Shown here in pieces: positions 18,268-29,699 of a stretch of DNA of 64,000 nt (within the stretch, counting starts at the first letter, position 1; each line of letters starts with the position of its first letter). The translations under genes were made by a program, and so were the position numbers. The notes beneath the pieces were generated by a model that saw only the letters and a program-made list of their open reading frames with translations, was not told where the DNA came from and made no database searches. The DNA lies in NCBI GenBank assembly GCA_964563395.1, contig CAZLWK010000007.1:62001-126000 (forward strand), given 5' to 3'. This DNA comes from JBEVOS01 sp964563395. GTDB lineage: Bacteria > Pseudomonadota > Alphaproteobacteria > Caulobacterales > Aquidulcibacteraceae.

Positions 18268-19392
18268 ATGACCGGCCATGGCTTGATCGACGCGGCGGGC
18301 GAAACCGAAGCGAAGCTCGGCGCGATCTTCGCCGAGGCGTTCGGCCGGACCGACCTCAAGGCGGAAGACGATTTCTTCGCGCTGGGCGGGGATTCCATGC
18401 TCGCCGTCGGCCTGTTGATGCGCGTTCAAGAGGTGTTCGGCCGGGACCTGCCGATCGACATTCTCCTGGAACATCCGAGCGTGCGGGCGTTGGCGCGCCA
18501 TTTGGACGAGGCGCGCGAGGACGCGCCGACTCTGGACGTCGTCGTCATTCAGCCGGGCGCGCCCGGCGTTTCCCCGCTTTTCTGCCTGCCGGGCCTCGGC
18601 GGGGCGGTGCTCGAATTTCAGCACCTGCGCCAATTCCTGCCCGCCGAGCTGCCGATCCTCGCGCTGCCCACGCTGGGCGCGGCGGACGAGGCGGCGGCGC
18701 ATGACACCATCGAGGGTCTCGCCGATTTCGCGGTGCGCCGAATGCGCGCGCGCCAGCCGCACGGCCCCTATCGCATCGCCGGCTATTCGCTGGGCGGCGT
18801 CGTCGCGTTCGAAGCCGCGCGCCAATTGCGCGCCGCAGGCGAGGACGTAGCGCTGCTGGCGCTGCTGGACAGCCGGCTTTGGGCGCCGACGCCCGCGCTG
18901 CCGCTGATGGAGCGGGTTAAGCTGCATGGGCGGCTTCTGTCGCACCTACCGCCGCGCGGGCGGGTTAAATACGTTCTCGATCGCCTCGCGATCTTGGCGC
19001 GCCGGCTGGGGCGCGGCGACCTCAAGCGACGCGAAGAGGATTTCCTCGTCGGCCTCGAACTCAGCGCGGCGAGCCGCGCGGTCGCCGAGACGCATTGGAA
19101 CGCCTGGCGCGACTATCGGCCGGGCATGATCGATCGCCCGATCGTTCTATTCCGCGCCGCCGCCGATCATGCCGATCCCGCCGCCTATGGAACGCTTGGC
19201 TGGGACGCGCACACGAGCGCGGAGGTCATCGTGCACGACGTGGCGGCCACGCATCTTGCGCTGCCGCAAAGCGCCGATCTGGCGCAGCTCGCACACTATC
19301 TCGCCGCGCCTCGCACCCGCGCGATCCCCCTCGAAGCGACGCCGCTGGGCGCGCCCGAACCCGCAGCAGAACGCCTGACAAGGAGCGCTTAA
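18268..19392 (+). CDS. Carrier protein-thioesterase didomain protein (NRPS-like)
   Basis: The 374-residue protein is two domains. Residues ~10-85 are a peptidyl/acyl carrier domain with DDFFALGGDSMLAVGLL, where Ser43 would receive phosphopantetheine. Residues ~100-345 are a type I thioesterase: LFCLPGLGGAVLEFQHL, the nucleophile Ser174 in AGYSLGGVVAFEAARQL, and a late His in VAATHLALPQ. Such T-TE pairs end nonribosomal peptide synthetases and release the product. Here it stands alone, with the other activities in the next genes. A strong SD (GGAGGGG) precedes the start, and its stop shares one base with the aminotransferase start (TAATG). It needs a phosphopantetheinyl transferase from elsewhere. 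Confidence 0.85.
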   Translation: MTGHGLIDAAGETEAKLGAIFAEAFGRTDLKAEDDFFALGGDSMLAVGLLMRVQEVFGRDLPIDILLEHPSVRALARHLDEAREDAPTLDVVVIQPGAPGVSPLFCLPGLGGAVLEFQHLRQFLPAELPILALPTLGAADEAAAHDTIEGLADFAVRRMRARQPHGPYRIAGYSLGGVVAFEAARQLRAAGEDVALLALLDSRLWAPTPALPLMERVKLHGRLLSHLPPRGRVKYVLDRLAILARRLGRGDLKRREEDFLVGLELSAASRAVAETHWNAWRDYRPGMIDRPIVLFRAAADHADPAAYGTLGWDAHTSAEVIVHDVAATHLALPQSADLAQLAHYLAAPRTRAIPLEATPLGAPEPAAERLTRSA

Positions 19393-20765
19393 TGTCGCCA
19401 GTGAACATGACCATGGAGCGCACGCAGGTCGCTCCGACAGAGGCGGCCGCGCCGTCCAACGCGGCGACGCTGAAGCGCGCCAAGGGCGCCATCGCGGGCG
19501 GCGATTCCAGCACGATGCGCGTCTTGCCCTATCATTTGCCGCTCGTGGCCGCGCGCGGCGCGGGCGCGCGCGTGTGGGACATCGAGGGCGCCGAATATAT
19601 CGATCTCAATATGGCGTTCGGCCCGCTGCTCCTTGGCCATCGCCCGCCGCAAGTCGTCGAAGCGGTGTGCCGCCAGGTCAGCGAGTTCGGCAGCCAGCTG
19701 GGCTTTCCCACCGAGGTGACGATGCGCGTGGCCGAGAAGCTGCGCGTGCTGTTCCCCTCGATGGAGCTGATGCGCTTCGCCAATTCGGGCACGGAAGCGT
19801 GCGCCTCGGCGGTGCGGGTGGCGCGCTCCTATACCGGCCGGCGCAAGCTGATCATGTTCGAGGGCCATTATCACGGCTGGAGCGAGGCGGTGTTCAACCG
19901 CTATCACGCCCCGCTCGATGCGCTGTCGGACAAGGGCTACGGCCCGGCCATTCCCGGCACGACCGGCATGACCGACGCGATCAATGACGTGATCGTCTGC
20001 GAATGGAACGATCCGGACGCGCTGACGCGCTGCCTTGAAGAGCATGGCGCGGACGTGGCCGGCCTGATCATGGAGCCGGTGATGGGCAATGCCGGCGTGC
20101 AGGCGCCGCGCCCCGGCTTCCTGCAATTCGCCAAGGATATGTGCCGCCGCCACGGCGCGCTGCTGATCTTTGACGAAGTGATCAGCGGCATGCGCTGCGC
20201 GCCCGGCGGCGCACAAGAGCGCTATGACGTGCGCCCTGACATCACCGTGATCTCCAAGGCCTTGGGCGGCGGCTATCCGGTCGCCGCGTTCGGCGCCTCG
20301 GCCGAGATCATGGACGTGATCGTGCGCGGCCAGCTCTTCCATGGCGGCGTCTTCTCCGGCAACGCCGTGGTGATGGCCGCGGCCGAAGCGGTGCTCGACA
20401 CCGTGATCGCGGGCCGCGACGCGCTCTACGGGCATATGGACGGGCTCGCCGACATGCTCGCCGCCGGTTTCAGCGAAATCCTCACGCGTCGCGGAATCGC
20501 CCATCAGGTGCACCATGTGGGCCCGCTGATCGGCCTCATGCTCACGCGCGAAAGCGCGCCCGCGATCGCCAATTATCGCCATCTGCGCGCGCACGGCGAA
20601 TTCGAGCGCTATATCGGCCTGCAGCATGAAATGCAGCGTCGCGGCGTTTATTTCCATCCCAACATGTTCGAGCCGATGTTCCTGTCGACGGCGCACACGC
20701 GCGAGGACATCGCCGCCGTGCTCGATCGCTTCGATCAAGGCGCGCGCGCATGGCTGGAGGCGTAA
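19392..20765 (+). CDS. Class III PLP-dependent aminotransferase, glutamate-1-semialdehyde aminomutase-like
   Basis: The ATG at 19392 has AGGAG at 19381 and gives 457 residues. The PLP core is clear: NSGTEACASAVRVARSYTGR, EGHYHGWSE, the Asp in LLIFDEVISG and the Schiff-base Lys in TVISKALGGGYPVAAFG. It belongs to the class III group near glutamate-1-semialdehyde aminomutase, but the setting is not tetrapyrrole synthesis. Sitting between a carrier-thioesterase and an AMP-forming ligase, it may aminate a carrier-bound or free semialdehyde or ketone, as such enzymes do in natural-product pathways. That role is inferred from neighbours. Confidence 0.85.
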   Translation: MSPVNMTMERTQVAPTEAAAPSNAATLKRAKGAIAGGDSSTMRVLPYHLPLVAARGAGARVWDIEGAEYIDLNMAFGPLLLGHRPPQVVEAVCRQVSEFGSQLGFPTEVTMRVAEKLRVLFPSMELMRFANSGTEACASAVRVARSYTGRRKLIMFEGHYHGWSEAVFNRYHAPLDALSDKGYGPAIPGTTGMTDAINDVIVCEWNDPDALTRCLEEHGADVAGLIMEPVMGNAGVQAPRPGFLQFAKDMCRRHGALLIFDEVISGMRCAPGGAQERYDVRPDITVISKALGGGYPVAAFGASAEIMDVIVRGQLFHGGVFSGNAVVMAAAEAVLDTVIAGRDALYGHMDGLADMLAAGFSEILTRRGIAHQVHHVGPLIGLMLTRESAPAIANYRHLRAHGEFERYIGLQHEMQRRGVYFHPNMFEPMFLSTAHTREDIAAVLDRFDQGARAWLEA

Positions 20766-20779
20766 GCCCGGCGCGCGAT

Positions 20780-22225
20780 ATGAGTCCCACGCCGATCCTC
20801 GATCGGGTGGAGGCCTATCGCGGAACGATCGTCGATCTCGATGCGGGCGCCGCGTGGACGGCGCGCGATCTCGCGTCCGCGCGCGCCGCGCTGACGCGCG
20901 GCTTGAAGGAAAGCGGGCTCAATCCAGGCGACCGTTGCGCGCTGGCGATTTCGAACGGCCCGCTCTTCATCGTCGCGCTCGCGAGCCTCTTGGAATGCGG
21001 CGCCTCGCCCTTGCTCGTGCATTTCAAGACGCCGGCGGGCGAACTGCGCCGCACGGCCGAACGCTTCGGCCTCGGCTCCATGCTGGCCGAGCCGGACGAT
21101 GCGCCCGCGCGCGACAGCGTCGCCGCCGCGCCGCAATTCTTCACGCTGGCCCACGATTCCATGCTGGAGCTGCGCCGCTTTGCGCTGCCGGACGAGCGGC
21201 GCGCGCCGGCGAGCCCGATCGGCGCGCCGCTGCATCCCTCCTCGGGATCGACGGGCCTGCCGAAAGTGGCGATCCGCCCGGGCTTCGCCGCGATCGCGGA
21301 GGCGCGCCATTACGCCGAGACGATGAGCATCGGCGCGGGCGACAAAATCCTCGCGCTGCCGCCGATGAGCCACGCCTATGGCTATGGGATGAGCGTGATG
21401 CTTCCGCTGCTCACCGGCGCCGACATCGTCACGCTGCGCGCCTTCACCGGGGACGCCTTCTGGCGCGCGATCGACGCGCACCGCCCCTCCGTCCTGCCCC
21501 TGACGCCGGCCATGCTGGACGGATTGTCCATGGGCAAGCCGCGACAGCTCGATTGCGCGCGCTGGACGCTCAGCGCCGGCGCGACCTTGACGCGCCCCGC
21601 CTTCGAGCGGTTCCGCAAGCAGACCGGCGCGGTCGCGCGCCCGCTTTACGGCACGACGGAAACCGGCGGCATCGCGGTCGGCATAGGGCCGGATGAGACC
21701 TATCTCGATGGGCGCGTGGGGCCGCCCATGCGCGGCGTCGACATCGAAACGCGCGCCGTCGAGGACGGCGGGACGCTCGGTGCGGAAAAGCTCTTCGTGC
21801 GCTCCTCCTCGATGATGGCGGGCTATCTCGATGGCCTTGATGGGCGCATCGATCCGCTCGACAGGGACGGCTGGTTCGCCACCGGCGATTTGGCGCGCCT
21901 GGAGGCGGACGGAATCATTCATCTACGCGGGCGCGACAGCGAAGTGATCAATCTGGCGGGCCTCAAGGTCGTGCCCGTCGAGGTCGAGGAGGCGATCGCC
22001 GAACTGCCCGGCGTCATCGAGGTCAAGGTCTATGGCGGCGCTCACGCGTTCGGCCACGCCATCGTCAAGGCGGCGGTGGCGCTGGAGGCGGGCGTGAGCG
22101 AGGCGCAGTTGCGCGCGCATTGCGCGACGCGCCTCGTCTATTACAAGCGCCCGCACACCATCGAAATCGTCGAGCGCCTGCCGCGAACGCCGGCCGGCAA
22201 GATCGACCGCGCGCGCCTGCCTTGA
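20780..22225 (+). CDS. Stand-alone AMP-forming adenylation/acyl-CoA ligase enzyme
   Basis: The ANL superfamily motifs are present in order: A3 HPSSGSTGLPKVA, A5 YGTTETGGIAVG, A7 WFATGDLARLEADG, A8 region RDSEVINLAGLKV, and A10 PRTPAGKIDRARL with the catalytic Lys. It activates a carboxylic acid as the adenylate and passes it to CoA or a carrier protein. The likely acceptor is the carrier domain encoded two genes upstream. From ATG 20780 it has 481 residues; ATG 20750, overlapping the aminotransferase by 16 bases, is equally possible and neither has a clear SD. The substrate cannot be read reliably by eye. Confidence 0.85.
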   Translation: MSPTPILDRVEAYRGTIVDLDAGAAWTARDLASARAALTRGLKESGLNPGDRCALAISNGPLFIVALASLLECGASPLLVHFKTPAGELRRTAERFGLGSMLAEPDDAPARDSVAAAPQFFTLAHDSMLELRRFALPDERRAPASPIGAPLHPSSGSTGLPKVAIRPGFAAIAEARHYAETMSIGAGDKILALPPMSHAYGYGMSVMLPLLTGADIVTLRAFTGDAFWRAIDAHRPSVLPLTPAMLDGLSMGKPRQLDCARWTLSAGATLTRPAFERFRKQTGAVARPLYGTTETGGIAVGIGPDETYLDGRVGPPMRGVDIETRAVEDGGTLGAEKLFVRSSSMMAGYLDGLDGRIDPLDRDGWFATGDLARLEADGIIHLRGRDSEVINLAGLKVVPVEVEEAIAELPGVIEVKVYGGAHAFGHAIVKAAVALEAGVSEAQLRAHCATRLVYYKRPHTIEIVERLPRTPAGKIDRARLP

Positions 22226-22290
22226 GGGGATTTCGCGCGCTTGCCAGCCGCGCCAAGGCCGATTAAGGCGAGCGCTCCCGCGCGGGTCGG

Positions 22291-22366
22291 GAGCCTGTAG
22301 CTCAGTCGGTAGAGCAACTGACTTTTAATCAGTAGGTCCCGGGTTCGAATCCCGGCGGGCTCACCA
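22291..22366 (+). tRNA. tRNA-Lys (anticodon UUU)
   Basis: A complete cloverleaf can be drawn. The acceptor stem is GAGCCTG/CGGGCTC, the D-arm contains GCTCAGTCGGTAGAGC, and the anticodon stem ACTGA/TCAGT holds the loop CTTTTAA with anticodon TTT. The T-arm is CCGGG-TTCGAAT-CCCGG. The discriminator is A and the CCA end is encoded. No phage sequence sits next to it. Confidence 0.97.
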
Positions 22367-22374
22367 AACGCGCG

Positions 22375-23337
22375 CTATTCCGCCGCCACGCGCGCCGGCG
22401 CGAGCACGCGGGCCTTCGCATCCAGATATTCACGCTCCAGCCGCGCCACGAGATCGGCGACGGGCACAACCTCTTTCAGCGCGCCGATGCCTTGCCCGCA
22501 GCCCCAGATGTCCTTCCAGGCCTTGGCCTTGGTGTTGCCGCCGGAGCCGAAATTCATCTTGGATGGATCGCTTTCGGGCAGATTGTCCGGATCGAGGCCG
22601 GCCGCGACGATGGACGGGCGCAGATAATTGCCGTGCACCCCGGTGAAGAGATTAGAATAGACGATGTCGCCGGAGGCGTAATCGCACAGCATCTGCTTAT
22701 AGCCCGGATCGGCGTTGGCTTCGTCCGTGGCGATGAAGGCCGAACCGATATAGGCCATGTCCGCGCCCATCGCCTGGGCCGCGAGCACGGCGCCGCCATT
22801 GGCGATCGCGCCGGACACGAGCAGCGGGCCGTCATGGAATTCGCGGATTTCCTGAATGAGCGCGAAGGGCGAAAGCGTGCCGGCATGGCCGCCCGCGCCG
22901 GCGCAGACGGCGATGAGGCCATCGGCGCCTTTTTCCAGCGCCTTCTTGGCGAAGGCGACATTGATCACGTCATGCAGCACGACGCCGCCATAGGAATGGA
23001 TGGCGTCATTCAGCCATTGCTGCGCGCCGAGCGAGGTGATCACCACAGGCACCTTGTATTTCACGCACATCTCGACGTCGTGCTCGAGGCGATTATTGGT
23101 CTTGTGCACGATCTGATTGACGGCGAAGGGCGCGGCGTTCGGATCGCCGGCCAATTCATCCGTGATGCGCTTCAGCCATTCCTCCAGCACCGGCTCCGGA
23201 CGCGCATTAAGCGCGGGGAACGAGCCGATCACGCCGGCCTTGCATTGCGCGATCACCAGTTCGGGGCCCGACACGATGAAGAGCGGCGAGCCAAGAACAG
23301 GAATGCGCGTCTTTTGCAGAATTGGCGGCAGCGCCAT
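22375..23337 (-). CDS. Nitronate monooxygenase family flavoprotein
   Basis: The start at 23337 is preceded by GGAGGA; the open frame further upstream overlaps the TetR gene and is rejected. The 320-residue protein is a TIM barrel of the NMO/2-nitropropane dioxygenase family: LGSPLFIVSGPELVIAQCKA near the N-terminus, VCAGAGGHAGTLSPFALI with the catalytic-type His and phosphate-binding loop, and VSGAIANGGAVLAAQAMGAD. These FMN enzymes oxidise nitronates such as propionate-3-nitronate. It is divergent from the TetR regulator, with 108 bases between them. Its 3' end is nine bases from the tRNA gene, which is convergent. Confidence 0.9.
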   Translation of the reverse strand: MALPPILQKTRIPVLGSPLFIVSGPELVIAQCKAGVIGSFPALNARPEPVLEEWLKRITDELAGDPNAAPFAVNQIVHKTNNRLEHDVEMCVKYKVPVVITSLGAQQWLNDAIHSYGGVVLHDVINVAFAKKALEKGADGLIAVCAGAGGHAGTLSPFALIQEIREFHDGPLLVSGAIANGGAVLAAQAMGADMAYIGSAFIATDEANADPGYKQMLCDYASGDIVYSNLFTGVHGNYLRPSIVAAGLDPDNLPESDPSKMNFGSGGNTKAKAWKDIWGCGQGIGALKEVVPVADLVARLEREYLDAKARVLAPARVAAE

Positions 23338-23445
23338 GATGTTTTCCTCCACGCGAGAGCCTTGCGCGCTTGCCCGCGCCAGTACCGACGGGTATCGTGT
23401 GCGTGAGACGGACGCAGGAGTCAAGCCGCCCCCAATGACCGCGCC

Positions 23446-24111
23446 ATGAGCCGAGCCGCCGCCAAACCCGCGACCAAGCCGAGGCTCAAGCCGGCCTGGC
23501 TGCCGGATGTGGCCGATCCGCGCGAGGAGACCATCCTCCTGGCGGCCTTCGACGTGTTCATCGAGCGCGGCTATGAGGGCGCCACGATGCTGGAGATCGC
23601 CACGCGCGCCCGCGTCTCCAAACTGACGCTTTACGCCCATTTCGCCGACAAGGAGGGCTTGTTCGAGGCCCTGATCGCCTGGGGCGCGGGGCGCTATACA
23701 CTCGATTTCGCCGCCATCGAAGCGCTGGCGGAGGCCGATCCCAAGGCCGCGCTCGAAGCCTATGCGCTGGCGCTGACGCGCTTCATGACGCGCTGGCAAT
23801 CGCTGGCGCTCTACCGGATCGCGATCGGGGAATATGCGCGTCGTCCACAGATCGCGCGCGGGCACCATGCGCGCATCGCGGCGGACCGCGACGAGCGCAT
23901 CGGCGCGCTGGTGGGGCGTCTGGCGGCGGCGGGACACATCGAGACCGGCGCCGAGGCGGATTTCGCGGCCGATCTCATGGCCGTGCTGCGCGGCGATCTC
24001 TATTTCGACGCGCTTTCCGGGGCGCGGCCCGCGCCGACAAAGCCCGAGGTGGAGCGCCATGTGCGCCGCGCGCTCGCCCGGCTTTACCGCGCGTACGCCC
24101 CAAGCGCGTGA
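23446..24111 (+). CDS. TetR/AcrR family transcriptional regulator
   Basis: The 221-residue protein has an N-terminal TetR helix-turn-helix: REETILLAAFDVFIERGYEGATM followed by VSKLTLYAHFADKEGLFEALI. The C-terminal part is a helical ligand domain. It is divergent from the nitronate monooxygenase and only 45 bases upstream of mutA on the same strand, so either or both could be targets. A short inverted repeat TACC-GACG-GGTA at 23383-23394 in the divergent gap is a possible operator, though weak. The ligand is unknown. Confidence 0.88.
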   Translation: MSRAAAKPATKPRLKPAWLPDVADPREETILLAAFDVFIERGYEGATMLEIATRARVSKLTLYAHFADKEGLFEALIAWGAGRYTLDFAAIEALAEADPKAALEAYALALTRFMTRWQSLALYRIAIGEYARRPQIARGHHARIAADRDERIGALVGRLAAAGHIETGAEADFAADLMAVLRGDLYFDALSGARPAPTKPEVERHVRRALARLYRAYAPSA

Positions 24112-24156
24112 ACCGGCTACTTGACGCTTGGCGCCGCGCTCTGGCCATTGACCCGC

Positions 24157-26046
24157 ATGACGCAATCACCATCCCCCGCCTGGGCGCACGATTTCCCGGC
24201 GTTCGACGAAGCTCAATGGCGCGCCCTGGCGGAGAAATCGCTCAAGGGCGCCCCGCTTGAGAAGCTGACCGGCAAGACCGCGGACGGCCTGCCGATCGCC
24301 CCGCTCTATCGCGAGTCCGACGCCGAGCCCGGCCTGCCCGGCCATGCGCCGTTCACGCGCGGCGCGCGCGCCGTGCGCGATCCCGCGCTGCCCTGGCATA
24401 TCCGCCAAGTGTTCGCCCACCCCGATCCGGGCGTGACCAATCAGGAAATCCTGGAGGATTTGCAACGCGGCGTCTCCTCCATCGAGCTCGTGCTCGATCC
24501 GGAGGGCGAAGCGGGAATCGCCATCCGCAACGCCGCCGATCTCGATACCGCGCTCGCGGGCGTGCATGTCGATCTCGCGCCTGTCGCGCTCGACGCGGGC
24601 GCGCATGGCCTGTGGGCCGCGCAGGCGTTGGAGAAGCGCCTGAAAGGCCTCGCCGCCGCCGAGACCGCCTTCAATCTCGATCCGGTGGGCGTGCTGATGC
24701 GCCAAGGCGCGATGCGCGCGGCCGATCTCGATGAGGCCGCCCGCTTCGCCGCGCGCGTGCGCGAGACCTTGCCGGAGACGAGCGCGCTGCGCGTCGATGC
24801 GCGGCCCGTGCACGAGGCGGGCGGCTCCGAAGCGCAAGAGCTCGGCGCCGCGCTCGCGATCGGCGTGCATTATCTGCGCGCGCTCACGAAGGCCGGGCTT
24901 TCGCCGGCCGAGGCGAACCGCGCGCTTGTGTTCACGCTCTCCGTCGGGCCGGACGTGCTGATCGAAACGGCCAAGCTGCGCGCGCTGCGGCTGGCTTGGG
25001 CGCGGGTGATGGAGGCGGCGGGCGCGCCGGCGCCCGCGCGCGCGGCGAAGATTCACGCCATCACCTCGGCGCGGATGCTGACTAGGCGCGACGCATGGTC
25101 GAACATTCTGCGTGGCACGGCGTCGTGCTTCGCGGCCGCGCTCGGCGGCGCCGAAGCGATCAGCGTGCTGCCGCTGACGCACGCGCTCGGCCTGCCGACG
25201 CCATTCGCGCGGCGCGTCGCGCGCAACACGCAGATCACGCTGATGGAGGAAAGCCGCATCGGCGCGGTGATCGATCCGGCGGGCGGATCCTTCTTCGTGG
25301 AGGAAATGACCACGCGCTTGGCCGAGGCGGGCTGGGCGAAGATGCAGGCGATCGAAGCGGCGGGCGGCATTGTCGCGGCGCTGACCAGCGGGACGCTGCA
25401 GGGCGACATCGCCGCCGCCCGCGCCGCGCGCGAGAAGGCCTTCGCCACGCGGCGCGAGACCGTCACCGGCGTCACGGATTTTCCGCTGATTGATGAGCGC
25501 ATGCCAGACGTCGCGACGATCGATCGCGCCGAAATGATGTCGCGCTTGGGCGCGCGCGAAGCGACAGCCGAAGCGCCGGACACCAACGCCGCGCCGCTGC
25601 ATCCAATACGCTGGGCGGCCCCGTTCGAGGCTTTCCGCGACGCGGGCGACCGCGCGGGCAATCCGGGCGTGTTCTTCGCGAATCTGGGCCCGCTCGCGGA
25701 ATTTTCGCCGCGCGCGAATTTCGCGCGCAATCTTCTCGCCGCCGGCGGCCTTGGCGCCATCGGGCCTGAGAGCGTCCATGCGCATCACGCCGCGCTTTGT
25801 GCGCAATGGGCGGCGAGCGGCGCGCGCGCGGCGATCCTGACCGGCTCGGACGCACGCTATGCGGAAGAAGCCGGCGCGGCCGCGCAAGCGCTCAAGGCGG
25901 CCGGCTGTCCTCATGTGCTCTATGCCGGCAAGCCGGCCGACGAAGCCGCGCTGAAGGCGGCGGGGATCGATCAATTCGTGTTCGCGGGACAGAACGCGCT
26001 TGACGCGCTCGGCCAGCTTCATCGCGCGCTCGGGATCGCGGCGTGA
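24157..26046 (+). CDS. mutA: Methylmalonyl-CoA mutase small (beta) subunit
   Basis: From ATG 24157 the product has 629 residues; a TTG at 24121 would extend it by 12. It matches the catalytically inactive MutA chain: HIRQVFAHPDPGVTNQEILEDLQRGVSSIEL, then a TIM-barrel-like domain with YLRALTKAGLSPAEA and ARNTQITLMEESRIGAVIDPAGGSFF, and a C-terminal cobalamin-fold domain without the DxHxxG motif. It pairs with MutB to convert succinyl-CoA and methylmalonyl-CoA, linking propionate, odd-chain fat and branched amino acid breakdown to the TCA cycle. It overlaps the GH25 gene by four bases. Confidence 0.92.
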   Translation: MTQSPSPAWAHDFPAFDEAQWRALAEKSLKGAPLEKLTGKTADGLPIAPLYRESDAEPGLPGHAPFTRGARAVRDPALPWHIRQVFAHPDPGVTNQEILEDLQRGVSSIELVLDPEGEAGIAIRNAADLDTALAGVHVDLAPVALDAGAHGLWAAQALEKRLKGLAAAETAFNLDPVGVLMRQGAMRAADLDEAARFAARVRETLPETSALRVDARPVHEAGGSEAQELGAALAIGVHYLRALTKAGLSPAEANRALVFTLSVGPDVLIETAKLRALRLAWARVMEAAGAPAPARAAKIHAITSARMLTRRDAWSNILRGTASCFAAALGGAEAISVLPLTHALGLPTPFARRVARNTQITLMEESRIGAVIDPAGGSFFVEEMTTRLAEAGWAKMQAIEAAGGIVAALTSGTLQGDIAAARAAREKAFATRRETVTGVTDFPLIDERMPDVATIDRAEMMSRLGAREATAEAPDTNAAPLHPIRWAAPFEAFRDAGDRAGNPGVFFANLGPLAEFSPRANFARNLLAAGGLGAIGPESVHAHHAALCAQWAASGARAAILTGSDARYAEEAGAAAQALKAAGCPHVLYAGKPADEAALKAAGIDQFVFAGQNALDALGQLHRALGIAA

Positions 26047-26755
26047 CGCGCCCACGCGCCCTCCTCGCGCTCGGCGCGGCGGCGTTTCTCCTCGCATGCG
26101 CGGGCGCGGCGATGCTCGCCGGCTTCTGGACGCCGTGGGCGCGCGCTTACGTGCAGGGCGTCGATGTTTCGCATCATCAAGGCGCGATCGATTGGCGCGC
26201 CCTCGCGGGCGCGGATATCCGCTTCGCCTATATCAAGGCGAGCGAAGGCGCCTCCCATGTCGATCCGCGTTTCGCGCTGAACTGGGAAGAGGCCGCGCGC
26301 GCTGGGCTTTACCGCGGCGCCTATCATTTCTTCACGCTATGCCGGCCGGGACGCGCGCAGGCCGCGCATTTCATCGCCACCGTGCCGAACGAAAGCGGCG
26401 CGCTGCCGCCGGCCGTCGATCTCGAACATATGGGTCCGTGCCGCCAGGGCCCGCAGATCGAGGACGTGCGCGGCGAGATCGGCGCCTATCTCGACGCGGT
26501 GGAGGCGCATTTTGGCGTGCGCCCGATCCTTTATACGACGCGCGAATTCCATGACGCGCATCTCAAGGAGATCGGCGGCGAACGCTGGTGGATCCGCTCG
26601 CTCTTCAGCGCGCCGCGATTTCGGCGCGGCGAATGGGTGATCTGGCAACACCATAATCGCGCCGAAAAGCCCGGCGTTTCCGGCCCGATCGATCTCAACG
26701 CCTTTCGCGGCGACGAAGCCGCGCTAGCGGCCTTCGCGGGCCGCGCCGACCTTTG

Positions 26756-26756
<1 letters not shown>
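26043..26756 (+). CDS. GH25 family muramidase (lysozyme), membrane-anchored or secreted
   Basis: The 237-residue protein starts at GTG 26043 (GTGA overlap with mutA). A hydrophobic N-terminus (LLALGAAAFLLACAGAAML) is a signal anchor or, since it contains Cys, possibly a lipoprotein signal. The catalytic domain follows GH25: GVDVSHHQGAIDW with the first acid, RFAYIKASEGASHVDPRF, AYHFF, then PAVDLEHMGPC with the Asp/Glu pair, and a final WQHHNRA strand. GH25 enzymes cut the glycan backbone of peptidoglycan. Its place between two mutase subunit genes, overlapping both, is odd and suggests an inserted gene kept in frame with the operon. Confidence 0.9.
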
Positions 26757-28932
<2,176 letters not shown>

Positions 28933-28933
<1 letters not shown>

Positions 28934-29148
28934 TGTGGTACGATGCCCTTATGAGCAAGCGACCTGATTTGCCGCCTCGAGCGCGCGACCAAATCCGAAA
29001 GGACGTGGCTCGCGCATCGTTTCAGGCATCCTCGGACCCCCGCGAGCCGAGAAGCATCCAAATCGCTTCGCGTGACGGACGGATAAGTTCCAAGACCACC
29101 AGCGGCGCACTCGCGCCAGGATACGAAAAGCCGCCGCGCAAAAAGTGA
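28933..29148 (+). CDS. Small protein, candidate antitoxin of the adjacent zeta-type toxin
   Basis: A 71-residue product (65 if started at ATG 28951) rich in charged residues: RDQIRKDVARASFQASSD, then GRISSKTTSGALAPGYEKP and a basic end. I do not recognise a family. It lies immediately upstream of a zeta-like kinase, which is the usual place for the antitoxin, and the coding stretch is much lower in GC (roughly 55% by eye in the pair, against about 70% in recQ). This suggests that the two genes arrived together. The start overlaps the mutB stop. Confidence 0.6.
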
Positions 29149-29150
29149 GC

Positions 29151-29699
29151 ATGCCCAGCCTCACTCTCATCGCTGGACCAAACGGCGTTGGGAAAAGCAC
29201 GCTTGCAAAGCAGATAGCGCCAGATTGGATTAATCCGGATACCTCGCCGGGCGTGTCGAACGTCGCCAGAGGTCGTTGGGTCATTGCTCGAACACACAGG
29301 CTGATCGAGGATGTGCGTTCGTTCGCGCTGGAAACCACGTTGTCAGGCCGATGGACGTATGCGCTCGCGACACGCGCCAAGGCAGCGGGATACGAGGTTC
29401 ACCTTCACTTTGTCGCGCTTGCTTCCGCCGAACTCGCGTCGCAGCGAATCCTCGCACGCGTTGAGATTGGCGGCCATGATGTTGCTCAAAAGGATCAGGA
29501 GCGCCGCTTTCCACGTGCTTTCGAAAATGCAATTGCGATATCCGCCCTCGCCGACTCTCTTGTGCTTTACGATAATAGCGGCGCCGCCAAAGACCGTAAG
29601 GAACATCGCATCGTGGGGCGACGCATGAAAGGACGGCGATTGTCCTTGGTCAGAGATGCACCGCCCTGGGCGCGCTTGTTCTTGAAAAAGAGCTCATGA
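29151..29699 (+). CDS. Zeta toxin family P-loop kinase
   Basis: The 182-residue product opens with SLTLIAGPNGVGKSTLAKQI, the Walker A loop placed as in zeta toxins. It continues with FALETTLSGR, IARTHRLIEDV and an Arg-rich lid region with RILARVEIGGHDV. Zeta toxins phosphorylate UDP-N-acetylglucosamine and block cell wall synthesis; related proteins phosphorylate other sugars or nucleotides. A GTG at 29145 overlapping the upstream stop is an alternative start. The stop overlaps recQ (ATGA). Together with the upstream small gene it forms a likely toxin-antitoxin pair inserted between mutB and recQ. Confidence 0.8.
   Translation: MPSLTLIAGPNGVGKSTLAKQIAPDWINPDTSPGVSNVARGRWVIARTHRLIEDVRSFALETTLSGRWTYALATRAKAAGYEVHLHFVALASAELASQRILARVEIGGHDVAQKDQERRFPRAFENAIAISALADSLVLYDNSGAAKDRKEHRIVGRRMKGRRLSLVRDAPPWARLFLKKSS

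Noticed and set aside
18173..18271. 32-codon frame overlapping the carrier-thioesterase start by ATGA
   Set aside because: Possible leader peptide, but there is no good SD and the composition is basic and random-looking; only mentioned in the intergenic entry.
22375..24165. Extended leftward frame for the nitronate monooxygenase
   Set aside because: The extra N-terminal part overlaps the TetR regulator; a good SD marks the start at 23337.
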